DNA from: Ahaetulla prasina | Taxonomy: Eukaryota; Chordata; Lepidosauria; Squamata; Colubridae | DNA: 64,000 nucleotides | Reading direction: 5' to 3' | NCBI RefSeq assembly: GCF_028640845.1 | Contig: NC_080540.1 | Coordinates: 230,562,794-230,626,793 of the forward strand | Shown here: piece after piece, positions 10,021-21,330 of the stretch | Layout: each line of letters begins with the position of its first letter | Position numbering within the stretch: the stretch's first letter is position 1 | Translations under genes and position numbers: made by a program | The notes under the pieces: model-generated | Seen by the model: only the letters and a program-made list of their open reading frames with translations | What the model was told of the DNA's origin: nothing | Database searches by the model: none

Positions 10021-10330
10021 CTGGATGTATAAATTCATTCAAAATCTTTTTAGTCTGCTATTATTGAAGCATATATTATATAATCAGCATTCAATAGAGA
10101 TATTTGCCCGTAGTCTTCTTTTGGTATAAGAGTGATTTGGTATTCAGTACCTTCGTTTCTAACAATACATTATAAACTCTAACATTGATGGACCTAAAGT
10201 GTCTTGTAAATACTTATAAAGTTCTGCTAGTAACCCATCTGGTCCTGGTGTTTTATTACTTTGTCTCTTAATCACCTCTGTTAGTTCTGTCATTGTTATT
10301 CTTTCATTTAACATGGCTTTCACTGTCTTA
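10021..10330 (-). pseudogene. L1 ORF2 fragment at the start of the RT domain
   Basis: The minus-strand translation contains the motif around SNKTPGPDGLLAELYK, matching the KxPGPDG(F/L)xAExYK signature at the start of the L1 RT domain, followed by decayed sequence with stops. It is the upstream part of the same L1 whose C-terminus is at 8500-8762. It ends at the start of the right 78-bp repeat. Confidence 0.75.
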
Positions 10331-10407
10331 GGCAAAAGGCAATGAGTTGGTCAATAGATTTTAAGATATTGCCTATTGCTACAAGAAAAGAGAAGCTAGA
10401 AACTTCC
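10331..10407 (+). repeat. Right copy of the 78-bp direct repeat
   Basis: About 95% identical to 8089-8166; lies directly outside the 5' edge of the minus-strand L1. Confidence 0.75.
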
Positions 10408-10957
10408 TTGATCTTCCAATGAGGAGTCTTAAAATTATTGTATTTCTGTTATTTATGAGCAGAAGGAAACAATTTCCCTCTATATCTATATAACCACCTT
10501 CCTTTGTATATAGCACAGAGGAAAATTGTTCTGTGTTTGTTTTGGGCAATTGTTTATCTATATGGGAAAACAGAATAGGGTGCATCTCTCAGAAAACTAA
10601 GAGTACATTTTTCTCACTAACAAGCTGCTAAAATAAAATAAGTAGTAAAAGTAAAATAATTGGAATGTCCCAGATGAGAATGTCTAAAGCATTGCTCTTT
10701 TCTAAAAAGATTGGGAATATCAAGACCTGGGTTCATTCAAGTTAAAAGATGGAAGTGATGGATCAAAATGGGTGGGTTCAGAAAGCTGCATCAATGTGTG
10801 TCACCTTAACTCTTAACCACAGACATACTATTTCGGCTACACTATTACAGACATGAGGTCATAATGACCTCAGTAACAAAAAGACATTCAATGTTTTCAT
10901 GGTTGGATCTAAAAATTGATGTATAGAGCAGTAAACCAAAAAAATTATTAGTCTCTA
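10408..10957. other. Unassigned DNA
   Basis: No TE domain or gene recognised. It may include the remains of a DNA transposon belonging to the piggyBac fragment that follows, but I see no terminal repeat. Confidence 0.4.
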
Positions 10958-11438
10958 TCAAATCCACATCACGCATCTTTTTCTATCCTTGAACTTCAAT
11001 CTTTCTTCTCTAATTTTTACATTGCTCCACTGAATGATGGTGCTAATAATTTCTTTAGAAAATAATAATTTCCAAATCTCTAGGGGAGGTAGGTGAATTT
11101 CCGGGATTTCTAGCTGCTGGCTGTAGTCCAGGTAATTGTACAACAATATTGTGACTAGCAGTTCTGGATCTATTGCTTCCAAAAGATGCAGAAGAGCATT
11201 TGAATTTGTTCTTGCCATATAAATTATTGCACAACGTAGATTGTACCTGGTCATCAATTTCATTGGGAGCTTCATCATCGGTGATGTCAGTATCAGCAGC
11301 AGTGGGTTCTTCATCATCCACTACAATGTTTTTGTCACAATTCAATTCCACTTCACTCAGATCACTCTCTACTTCTCCATACCATTTTAGAACAGTTTCT
11401 TCGATGTTTGGATCACCAAATCATATACTTTTTGGCAG
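10958..11438 (-). pseudogene. piggyBac-family transposase fragment (N-terminal third)
   Basis: Two overlapping minus frames (11055-11351 and 10958-11317) together show the piggyBac N-terminal region. An acidic segment (DDEEPTAADTDITDDEAP) leads to YGKNKFKCS, SRTASHNIVVQLPG and AARNPGNSPTSP. In the second frame come PPLEIWKLLFSKEIISTIIQWSN and KIREERLKF. This order matches piggyBac-derived transposases: a basic patch, NIV..LPG, AR..., PLE.W.L.F. The change of frame near 11090 is a small indel. The DDD catalytic core is absent, so it is a dead fragment. Upstream coding is interrupted at 11439 by an L1-type insertion and probably resumes after 13809. Confidence 0.7.
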
Positions 11439-12529
11439 GATCTATGTCGGACTTCCGCTGGCAACGCAGGCTTCGTGGACGTTCCTTTGGGATCATCTGC
11501 CCTGGGTTTCGTCAAACCATCCCTGACAGCGTAAATGGGCTGTCAAACGGTTTGGAATTCTCTCCCCCGGGAGAAGGGGGAGAGAAGAGTGGTCAGGTCT
11601 GGGTAGAGCTCCCCTGGAGCCCCTGGAATTTAACCAGGGGATCGAAGGGTGAGAGCTCCCCTTCAGCCTGATGAAGCTCCGTGTGCCAAGATTTATTTTT
11701 AAAGAGAACTTAACACAGACAGAACAAAGCAGGAGGACTAGCGAGAATTTGCAAATAATAAATCTTAACTTCGGCTCTTAAATAGCCTTCCCTTGAACTA
11801 ACTTTCAACCTGAGTGGATTTAAAATGGCGTTTGCAATATACAAAGGAAAGTGAAACTACAAAAGGATAAAGGAAGAGATTTTAAGACTGTGGTTGTAGA
11901 GAAATTTAAAAAGATTTTTTATTAATGTTAATTTTAAGAAATAAAGTTTAAAAGAAGATGGCAATTAAGCAATTAAAAACAACTGCTTTTAAAAGTGTTG
12001 GAGTGTGTTGGCATTTGCTTGTAAGAAGATTTTAGCAAATGGCGTTTTGTGTATTGGAAGTGAAAGTTAAGGAAATGCTTATTATAACTGCTGGCGTGGA
12101 ATCTGTAAGAACATAACAAGCTACTTTTTAAATGAAATGAATAAGAACTGTTAATGATTTTTTTTCTTTTTACCTTTTTCTTTATCACAATGTTTAAGAA
12201 GAAAAGTTTATTGAATTTTTTTCCCTCTTTTTGGTAGATTTTACAGTTTAAAAATGGCTTTTAAGCAAACAGAACTAACTACTAAAATCTTGGAAACTTC
12301 TTCAGTTCAAATATGGAAAAAAAAATTTATAGGAACTTTTGGAAGCTTATCTTTTCTTAATAAGTTTTTAAACAAGAGATTTTTACACCAATATATTAAA
12401 GATTGGAAATTCTTTATTGTTAGATGTTAAGCTGATTGGTGAGCAGATGGTGGAAAATGTGTAAGATAGAAGACAAGGGGAAGGAGAATGCTTAAGATGT
12501 GATTTTGATGGGTTTTTTTTTTATTATAT

Positions 12530-13180
12530 ATATAGAGGGTTTAATTTTTACAGCTGATCTATTTTGGGTATAAGGTGTTTCTATTTGATATATGTGAGGT
12601 ATAAAGGAATGGGAAGATGGAATATTGTTTAACTTTTGGAGGATAGATAGAAAAATTTATGGATGTAATGTTGGTATTTGGTTAAATAGAATTTAATTGT
12701 TATAATTGATATATTTTGGATATAAGTTATAAGTATAATTTAATAATGTTATTTGACAGATGTAAGGTAAATTAAAGAAATATTAATATTAGCAATGTTA
12801 TTTGATTTATGTAAGTAATATTAAAGATATGAGAAGATAGAATATTGTTTATTTTTGGAGATTGGATAAAAATTTAAGAATTTAAGCTGGAAATATGAAT
12901 TATATTTGGGAGACTGTTTAAGGAAGAAAGGTATATTATAAAAGAATTTCTGATAAATACTGGAAGATGGAATATCATCTTGGTCTTGATCGATGAAGAT
13001 TGGATATTAAAAACTATAAGATTGTGAAGACTTCAGGAGTGGAATGGATTGATATATATTTGGTGTTAATCGATGAAGATTGGATATTAAAAACTATGTA
13101 TTTTATTGATGAACTGGAAATACTAATTTAATTGGAAGATTCTGAAGATTTTAGGAGTGGAATGGACTGATATATAATGG
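12530..13180 (+). repeat. Degenerate internal direct repeats within the ORF-less element
   Basis: Blocks recur at intervals. ATCGATGAAGATTGGATATT appears twice about 80 bp apart (about 12989 and 13069), and a GGAGTGGAATGGA(T/C)TGATATATA block follows each. A looser pair lies at about 12585-12660 and 12800-12860 (GAAGAT(G/A)GAATATTGTTTA). These look like old internal tandem duplications. Confidence 0.6.
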
Positions 13181-13324
13181 ATTGGAAGAAGAATGTACTT
13201 TTTTGTTTCTGGAAAGGGAGTTAAGATCTTAGAGAGAGGAGTGACTATGGATTATGACTTATGTTGTACTTTAATTTATGATTGTTAATTTTATACCCTG
13301 TACTTTGTTCTGGGAAGTCTCGGG

Positions 13325-13690
13325 GGGGAGGGGAGGGAGGGAGAGAGGGGGAGATGAAGGATCAATGTAAAGGAATGATTGAAGATATGTAATTAAGAAA
13401 TAGAAATAATTTGAAATGAAATCGGGGCTGCTCAGCTGCCATTTCAGAAAGAAATGGAAAGGGAGAGGAGAGAGTGAAGGAAGAAAGTAGGTAGGAAACA
13501 GAGAGGGAGAAGAGGGAGAAAGGAGAGGAAGAAGAAAGGGGAAAGAGAGAGGGTTAGAAAGGGTGGAAGAGAAGAGTGGGGAAGGAGGAAAGGAAGTAGA
13601 AAAGCGAAGGAGAGGAAGGATGAAGAAAGTAGAAGAAAGTAGAGAAGGGAGGAGGAAAGGTTTGTTAAGGAAGGAAGTGGTAGCTGGGCA
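13325..13690 (+). repeat. Long polypurine (G/A) tract
   Basis: About 365 bp of strongly purine-biased plus strand, with GGGGGGGAGGGGAGGG near 13323 and many GGAGA and GGAA blocks from about 13450. The minus frame 13271-13708 is just the Ser/Pro/Leu/Phe translation of this tract. It sits in the 3' UTR position of the L1-type insertion, where L1s often carry G-rich runs. Confidence 0.75.
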
Positions 13691-13809
13691 GGTCCGAATA
13701 AGTAACAAATGAAAGTTAAGGACTAATGTTGAATAAGTGACTGTATATTGAACAGGTTGTTGAAAAATGGAAATAAAACTTTTTTATGAAAAAAACAAAG
13801 ATCTATGTC

Positions 13810-14639
13810 AAAATGACCGAAACTCAAATTCAAATGCCGCTAGAGAAAACACCAAATAACTGATGCAAGTGCAATGCTGCACACACTCTTATTGGTGGGA
13901 AAACAAAAGCTATTTGCAACTGGAATGGTCCATTTCTAAAAATAAGAGTGTTCCAAACATTTTGGAAAACTATTGCGGTCACCATGACCACAGGTCTGTG
14001 ATTATGGGTTAAATAAGGAACTGGACCAAGACTATGGAAAGAAATAAAGTAAATGGTAGAAATAGTAAGGACAGAATCTAGGCATACATGACTGTGAAGG
14101 GGAGAAGTACTTTGGAAGGGATGAACCTCAAAAAGAAAGAAAGATATGACTAAAGTTAGTAGATTCTGGGTACTGGGAAAGATTTTTTTGGAACACAGTC
14201 ATAGATAAACAAGAAAACTGTGATTTCAGACATACAGATTAGTTTTGTTGGTGCTCTAGTCTCTACCTTAGAACAAATGAATCAGGCTCTGATGGTAGAG
14301 AACACTGCCTGTATAATCTTATTTCTATTTCAGTCTATAGCCACCAAAGATGTACAACCTGCAGGCCTGATTACTTGGCTTATTTGGGCTGTAAGAATTT
14401 ATTGAGGGCAGGGGCTAGTAATTAATGCTTCATTATTGGTAGGTCCTTGCTCTTCTTCTTGAAGGAGATGTAGTATAGCCCTCCTAGAAGATGTAGCTCT
14501 CAATCCAGCTGTACTAGACAATTTCCATCTAGTTTCTAATTTCCCTGGTTTAGAACACAGTGGAAAACGGTTGTAATTCTGCTTGCAGTGTGAACAGTCA
14601 TCTGTTCTCCACGATCTGCACACGTTACATTTCTGCTAT
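13810..14639. other. Mostly unassigned; may begin with remaining piggyBac flank
   Basis: The sequence just right of the insertion should continue the piggyBac-derived DNA, but I see no confident transposase motif. Nothing else is recognised up to 14639. Confidence 0.4.
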
Positions 14640-15145
14640 GCAAGATGCATTGGTGTCCAATTTGTATTTGAGTCCAACTAAAGATACTGGTTATAACCTT
14701 TAAGCCCTACATGGCATAGAACCAGGATATTTGAGGGACCACCTTTCCCCAGTTATATCTACCTGTCCCATCAAGTCCAGCAGGAGATTTATGTTGCTGG
14801 TCCCATTGGCTGGGGAATGTAATTAGACAGGACCTAGCCCCCACTCATGGAACATCACTCCCCCCAAGGTGAGTTGGCACAAGTCATGTTGACCTTCAGA
14901 AAGTCCTTAAAGCAATGGTTTTGTCAACTAGCTTGGGGATCCCATTGTAGAATGGAGGCTATTTGATGTTATATGACAGTTCATGGAATGTACCCTATGT
15001 ATGTTTTCCTGGCATTTGTTTTTTTTTAAAATTCATTTTAATTTAAATTGGTTATTTTAATGGTTTTTGTTTATTACTTTGTATGCTGCCCAGAGTTATT
15101 ATATAAGATAAACATCTAAATAAATGAGATTACATAAATAAAATT
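14640..15145 (+). mobile_element. Old LINE 3' end (L2/CR1-like)
   Basis: The segment carries a run shared by several repeats in this window: CCCTACATGGCATAGAACCAGG, ATTTGAGGGACCACCT, a GTCCTTAAAG block, then GTATGCTGCCCAGAG and an AATAAA-rich tail. Comparable pieces lie at 16633-16920, 23850-24160, 43330-43460 and 52275-52810. In the last of these the translation resembles the conserved region after the RT domain of L2-like LINEs. The family assignment is tentative. Confidence 0.5.
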
Positions 15146-16249
15146 CTGGTTATTTGGAATGAAGCCCATTATCACAATCCCTTCCAGTTGAATTTCTTAC
15201 CTGAGTATGCGATGACTCTTATCCACTGGATGGAAGTAGCACATCCCTCCTTGTTCTTTTAGACTTCTCAGTGTGTTTGATATCACCAATCCTGGTATCT
15301 TTCTGGGCTGCCTTTAAAAGTTGGGATGGGGCACCATTTTATGGTACTTTTGTGTCCTTTCTGAGTGGGTGGTTCCAGGCAGTGAACATGCATATTGAGT
15401 GACTGAATTCTTGATTACTCAAGTGTGGGATGTCTGATGCAATCTCCTCTTTTCCTCCATTCCTACAACAATTTTAATATCTACACGGAAACACTGGAAG
15501 GAAAATTCATTGATTTGTAATGAAAATCTCCACTACATCTGGAAGGTGTATATAGGATGAAACAAGCTCAGACTAAATCCCAAGAAACAGAAAGTTTTAT
15601 TAAAAGTCTATATGCTTAAAACTAATGTGCATCAAATTACAAGTATCCTACTGTTTTGCCTATTGAAAAGGATGCTATACTTTTCCACAACAAAAATAAT
15701 AAAATATTTCTGGATTGAATTAAACGATTATAAAAATACATGAGTTTTATTGTGTGTTTTAGTAAAGGAGCTTCATATTTTACAAACAAATGTAAAAAGC
15801 ACTAAAGCATCAATTCTAAGCTAGATAATTTTATTAAAGAGAAAATCATTGAAAGCAACAGAGGACTGCCATCAAGTGGCTGAAGTTGGTACAATTTAAA
15901 AACTGCTTTTTTCCCAAGCAGAACTATGAATTTGAAAGAATTGCCCTAGCTGAAGGGCTATAGTTCCGCAGTCTAAGAAGTTCTAAATACTTCAGCCTGT
16001 TCTACCATCTCTCTGGATAATAATTTCTCTAGAGAAGGTAACAAAAGCTAGTTCTTACTGGGGACCTTAAAGATTCTTAGCACATATTAATTTCATCAAC
16101 TAGAATTAAACTCAAATATTTAAATAGTCACCTTTAGTTGATCCAATCAACATGCTGATGAAACTTAAGAATTTCTTTCATCACATTTTAAAACATCTGT
16201 ATGTGTCTTCTATTACTTGAATACAAATAATATGTTATTTACAGGACTG
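15146..16249. other. Unassigned AT-rich DNA
   Basis: No gene or repeat family recognised. Confidence 0.45.
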
Positions 16250-16263
16250 TATTTTCCCAATTA

Positions 16264-16618
16264 GGGATGTGGTGGCTCAGTGGCTAAGATGCTGAGCTTG
16301 TCAATCGAACGGTCAGCAATTCAGTAGTTTGAATCCCTAGTTGCTGCGTTACGGGGTGAGCTTCTGTTACTTGTCCAAGCTTCTGCCAACTCAGCAGTTC
16401 GAAAGCCGTAAAAAATGCAAGTAGAAAAATAGGGACCACCTTTGGTGGGAAGGTAACAGCGTTCCATGCACCTTTGGTGTTTAGTCATGCTGGCCACATG
16501 ACCACGGAGATGTCTTCGGACAGCGCTAGCTCTTTGGCTATGAAATGGAGATGAGCACTGTCCCCTAGAGTCGGGAACGACTAGCACATATGTGCGAGGG
16601 GAATCTTTACCTTTACCT
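16264..16618 (+). mobile_element. Sauria-type tRNA-derived SINE with target duplications
   Basis: A 355-bp copy flanked by the 14-bp duplication TATTTTCCCAATTA (16250-16263 and 16619-16632). The 5' part is tRNA-like, with an A-box-like GTGGCTCAGTGGCTAAGA and a B-box-like GTTTGAATCCC. The body has the typical Sauria SINE blocks TTCTGCCAACTCAGCAGTTCG, GGGAAGGTAACAGCGTTCCATG, CATGCTGGCCACATGACC and GAAATGGAGATGAGCAC, and ends AGAGTCGGGAACGAC then CTTTACCTTTACCT. It is transcribed by Pol III and moved by a LINE partner. The clean flanks show it is complete. Confidence 0.92.
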
Positions 16619-16632
16619 TATTTTCCCAATTA

Positions 16633-16920
16633 CATCTATTCATCCCACCAGATTATTGTCCCCTCTATCAAAGAGGTCCACCTAGTGGGACCAAGAAGAA
16701 GGGCCTTTTTTGTTGTGGTTTGCTCCTTGAAGAACATCATCCCTGTGGAGATAAGTCTGGCTCCACCTTAATATTCTTGATACTCTTCTGAAATGTCCTT
16801 AAGACATGGTTTTGCCAGTGGCTTGGGAATTCCAGGTTGATATGGAGGCCACCAAGTGGTTTATTTGAATGTTGTTGCCAGCGGGGTAGATTGTATGGGT
16901 TTTGTATTTGGGGGGTTATT
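16633..16920 (+). mobile_element. Old LINE 3' fragment (L2/CR1-like)
   Basis: Contains CCACCAGATT, AAGAAGGGCCTTTTTTGTTGTGG and GTCCTTAAGACATGG, matching the family described at 14640-15145. Strongly decayed. Confidence 0.4.
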
Positions 16921-18479
16921 CCTGCAAGTCACTATGAGTGAGTTACTATGAGTGAGTTGAGCAGCCATATTAATGTCTTTAATATTTTTTAAAAAACTGG
17001 AGGACAGGCTTCATAAGTTGAAAAAGTGAAAGAAGCACAGAATGGCTAAAATATTCTTTCTTTCTTAAAATTTTTTTTACATGGCTACCTAACTACCAAA
17101 AAAACCTGGGTGGTGAATAGGAATAAAGACATACATATGTACATACATAAATCAAGATTTCTCTTTAAACCCAACAGTCATTAGAACTGTTTTGTAATAG
17201 CTTAACTTTTTTTTCAGTAAAGCTTCCTATTTTTTTTTTCTAGCAAAGATTATTCATCAGATGTTCTCAAATGTTTGTGAGCTTGTCTAACTGGTTCTAG
17301 ACTTCCTGGTGGGTGAAATATGACATATGTAAAGAATTTTTTCTTATATAAAAAGTAGGCAGCAATAAAGCCTGGACATAGGCTCTTAGCATCTGGTTTC
17401 CAGCATCTTCCTCGGGAGATGATTTTTAAGATTTAAATGAATGTAACACTGTAAATGCTGTGTTTCACATTCAATACAAAAAAAAACTATTATACAAAAG
17501 GATTCGTTTTTTTGGTATGATATCAAAACATAATGATAATAAATTTAAATACACTATTAAGCAATGACAAGTTGTCACAGAGTAAAATTAAACAAAATCC
17601 TGCTAGCGTGATAAGATATGAAAGAAATGTTGATGTGATTTCCGAAATTCTGTAGGTATATCCTTAAGCCTACCTAGAAGAGACAGCTAATAACTAGTAA
17701 TAAAACCTTTGTATTGTAGGACAATTTGTTCTTTTTAACTAATGTTTAACGCCTACTTAAATTTACTCAAATGCAAATTTAGAGACTGTGTGACTAACAT
17801 GAAGAATAGTATGCTAACACAAAATGATTTTGAATTTCATCAGATACAAAATCTTTTTACCATATTCTGGTTGTTTTATTTGTTTAACAGCTTTACATAT
17901 GTCTGTATGTATTTGTTTTTAAAATGTTTTATTAAATTCTGAAAACAATTAAATGTTTCCAAGTTTTTGCTGGAAAACATTCTGATTCAAAAACAGACTT
18001 TCACTTCAATACATTATTTCAATTTCATTCATTTTATACACTTTTGGTTCTGAGGTAGGGTTTCCCAAACATTATGAACTATGTGGCAATTATTTTCAAA
18101 TATTGTAGAGGTTATATAGGGTGAGACTATGAACAGTTCATATGAATGTCCTCCTAGTAAAAACTGTAATCTTTGAGTTAACTTTAAATGGAAACTTTCC
18201 AGAATTTTTAGTTTTTTCCTTTTTCCTTTTGGAATTTAAAATAAATGTGGAAAAAATGTAGAATGTTGGGGGGGAAAAGCCCACAACATTAAATTCTAAT
18301 CAGGAGATAAGACAAGGCAATTTGTCTGTAATTCTTATTTTAGTACTACTTTATCAGTGGAATTACTGATATATTCAACTGTAGGAATTTAGCACCCACC
18401 CCCCTCCTAGAAGAATAAAATATTTTAGAAAATATTTAAAAAGGCAGAATATATTTCCCTGGATGAGAAATGGAGAAAC
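16921..18479. other. Unassigned AT-rich DNA
   Basis: No recognised gene or repeat. A short tandem (CTATGAGTGAGTT twice) lies at about 16930-16960. The 66-codon plus frame at 17742 is AT-rich and without motif. Confidence 0.45.
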
Positions 18480-18940
18480 ATGTTTTAAAGACAAAGCTGC
18501 TTCCTGACTCTCCCCCCCCCACCTTTGTCAATGGGCCATTAAGGCTTGAGCCAGTCCATTGTCTACATGACAAAGATAGGATTAGCCCCTACCCATCTAG
18601 CAACAGAATCTTACCACATGGCAAGGCTCAAGCAAGCTTGAGAGACAACCTACAACATTAGCTAAGACTCCCACCCCCTGGGAGTGTGACAACCAATCAG
18701 GATACTCTTCCTGTGCCCCAGAAAGTTCAAAGCTCAGAAAAAGCATAAAGCCAGGGAGCACACAGGATCTCAGCCCTTTTCTTCAGGATCTCAAGCCATG
18801 TGATCCTGGCCACCATTAAACCATCTTTCCAAGCAGTCTCCATGTTTCCAGTATCTTTGTTCCCACTTGGAACTGAACCCAGATGGATATTTCTTCCAAC
18901 ACAACCAGAATTAAAAACTTTGTCATTTTTTTACTGGCAT
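18480..18940 (+). repeat. Possible solo LTR remnant
   Basis: A GC-richer island includes a CAACCAATCAGGA (CCAAT-like) motif near 18690, GCATAAAGCCAGG near 18744 as a possible TATA variant, and CATTAAACC then TTGGAACTGAACCC near its end. This order resembles U3-R-U5 of a vertebrate LTR. I could not fix termini or a target duplication. Confidence 0.35.
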
Positions 18941-20110
18941 AGAAAAACAAAATGCCACCAAAACTGTTACAAGAGCTTTGCTAAAACAGATTCAGGAATA
19001 ATAGGTAGAGACTAAATAAGGTATAGAGATATTTATATCAGAACTATATACACTCAATTCTTTATTAATGGAATATTCACTTTTACCATTTATTACTGAT
19101 CAGCAGATTTTTGATTTTAACAGCTTTCTTGCTGAAATAACTGTTTCATAATATGTGCAGACATATAGTCCGAGCAGTGAGAGGAAGCTTAGTACATATT
19201 CTTGAGTAGGTTTATTCCCTTGAAGCCTTAAATATTCTTAATCTTGGTCCGTAATAAAAGGTTTGCCGCTGCCTTCTTTCAGGTTCTTTTTTCAATTACC
19301 CAATTTTCTCTACAACATTACATTCTCTGGCAGTGTCTGTCCAAAAAGCAAGTATGCTTGATCCCACTTGGCTAAAGTTGTCTAGTTTCTGCCATAAAAG
19401 ACAGAATACAGGCTATCCAAGGTTATAGATATCCCATTCACATTACAGCTTTGTTCTTTTTGTTTTTCATTAAAATAGAAAAAAAATGGTCTTATTTTAA
19501 ACTAAAAAATTAAATTAAATACAAGTTATGCTCAAACCACTAGATGTCTCTAGCTGCATTTCTTATCAAGGTACTCATTAAAATATGAATACAGTTTTAA
19601 ACTCTTACCTAATGATGAAAATTCAGAGTTAGGTTAATTCCTCAAAATTGTGGAAAACAGGTTGCTATTTGATTTACGAACTATAACATTCTGTATAACA
19701 AAGGCATCAGATTGTCCACTTCCCTATGTTTCAAATGTGTTAACCCATTCCCAGAATTCACCATTAGCATGCCTTGGACTCTGTTGTAAAGCTAGCAATT
19801 TAAGCAGTCATTCCTAATCTAGTAGCCATCAAGTAAATTTATGAAGAACCTAAAGATTCATAGACCTTTCTTACGTATCTCCATTTGTATTTAGCTTGTT
19901 CTCTCCCAGCATGCCTTACTATTAATGGTAGGTAACATAATTCGAGTATGTTATCACATACAGGTTAGCCAATGGATTTTCCTGCTATATATCCATGACT
20001 AAATGCACACATCATGCAAAATCTATTAAGCCAGGTATATTGATGTGATTTAAAAGGCTTTATTGCAGTCAAGAACTAGTGCACTGGTTTGTTGAATAAG
20101 TCATAATCAG
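18941..20110. other. Unassigned AT-rich DNA
   Basis: Nothing recognised. Confidence 0.45.
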
Positions 20111-20675
20111 CACTGCAGCACTGATCAAAAGGGCCCAGCAGAGATTATATTACCTGAGACTTCTCAGGAAACAACAACTGAATGAAAAATTGCTGGTGAC
20201 CTTCTACTGCTGCACCATAGAGTATTTTAACTTACTGCACCTGTGTATGGTTTGCCAATACGTGGCAAATAGGACAGCACTCCAAAAGGTTAATGTCATT
20301 GCCGAGAGGATCATTGGTTGCCCTCTCCCCTCTTTGGAAGAGCTTTATAGCTCCCGCTGTCTTAAGAAAGTTCAAAACATTCTTAAAGATCCATCTCATC
20401 CTGGGCACCCTTTTTTTGAATGATTACCATCTGGCAGCCAGTACAGGATAATAAAAACGACAAATAGGCTGAAAAACAGCTTCTATCCCAGGGCAGTAAC
20501 TATACTGAATTCTACAATATAGTATAATATTAATGCAATTATCAGGTTTTCAATTCAATTGTGTAGAATGTGAAGGATGTGTGTTTGTGTTTTATTTTTA
20601 TAGTTATAATGTACACTGAAGATGGCATTTAATTTCGTTGTACAAGGTGCAATGTCAATAAAGTAAACTAAAATA
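20111..20675 (+). mobile_element. L2/CR1-clade LINE 3' end
   Basis: The plus translation at about 20110-20480 has GPAEIILPETSQETTTE-like sequence, then NVIAERIIGCPLPSLEELYSSRCLKKVQNILKDPSHPGHP and, after a break, LPSGSQYR. This is the same C-terminal block as at 7110-7328. A 3' UTR with TTGTACAAGGTGCAATGTCAATAAAGTAAACTAAAAT ends it. It carries a stop after the HPGHPFFE block, so it is inactive. Confidence 0.7.
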
Positions 20676-21330
20676 ATCAGCTGTTATGGATAAACTAATT
20701 TCCAAATCATACAAGTTGAATTCACACAACATAAAAATCTAAAAAGTGAAAACAAAGAATGGTTTAGTGCAATATGTAATCAGTAATCTAATTAATGTAA
20801 AAAATGAAAAATCTAAAGCAACAAATCTAAAATCAGTGGAATGTTAAGGTATTCAACATTCTTACATAATGCTGAATACCTTAACTTCATCCTGTATAAA
20901 TTTTCAAGTTTTATATATTAAGCAATGGCTTCCAAGTCATCCAAACATACAAATTTCCTTTATTCAAAATCATTAATAAAAATAGTAGAATAATTTCAAT
21001 GACTGATATAATGGCATGGAGGGGCCCAGCAGAATTTAACTGACTTTGTTTATCGTTGGTTTTTTTATTTGAACTCTTTCTGTTGGTGTCTGTATTCCTG
21101 TCAATGGTGTCTACAAAATATAGGCAAAAAAAAAAAAAAAAAAAGACAGCAAACATGCCAGCACCATCAAAGCAATAGGTGGAGATTCGATTGCAGTAGC
21201 ATAGTTACTATACCCAACAGATTCCACAGGTTCCTGTTAAACCTGTTGCCACACATATTGTCAAGCTTGAATCTGACCAGGTTGTGGGGTTGTTTCTATC
21301 ATGGGTTATTCCCACATGAATTCAGGTTGA
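20676..21330. other. Unassigned DNA with one hairpin and a poly(A) run
   Basis: A near-perfect inverted repeat occupies 20843-20885 and an A20-type run lies at about 21126-21144. No gene seen. Confidence 0.5.
20843..20885. repeat. Short imperfect palindrome (hairpin)
   Basis: GTTAAGGTATTCA (20843-20855) pairs perfectly with TGAATACCTTAAC (20873-20885). After one mismatch four more pairs form, leaving a loop of about 7 nt. Confidence 0.8.

Larger units (their letters stand above)
8167..10330 (-). mobile_element. 5'-truncated L1 with its centre replaced by L2 and gypsy sequence
   Basis: The left edge on the minus strand ends AATAAAACGTTTTAAAAC, a decayed form of the L1 ending seen at 110 and 13790. 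L1 ORF2 C-terminal coding runs at 8500-8762 and L1 RT-domain coding at 10021-10330, both minus and in the order expected for one element. Between them lies plus-strand L2-like RT (8763-9384) and a gypsy LTR with pol (9385-10020). The outer limits are fixed by the 78-bp direct repeat. The order of events is inferred: L1 first, L2 into it, gypsy into L2, then deletions. Confidence 0.7.
11449..13799 (+). mobile_element. ORF-less L1-type insertion (L1 5' and 3' ends with AT-rich middle)
   Basis: The segment is flanked by the direct repeat GATCTATGTC (11439-11448 and 13800-13809), a plausible target-site duplication that splits the piggyBac fragment. It starts with a GC-rich leader (GGACTTCCGCTGG) and ends with AATAAAACTTTTTT and an A-rich tail, the same ending as the L1 at 1-135. 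Between them I find no ORF1 or ORF2 coding, only AT-rich sequence with repeated blocks, then a long polypurine region. At 2.35 kb it is too short for a full L1. It may be a non-autonomous L1-mobilised element or an internally deleted copy. Confidence 0.65.

Noticed and set aside
13271..13708. 145-codon Ser/Pro/Leu-rich minus frame
   Set aside because: It is simply the translation of a polypurine tract.
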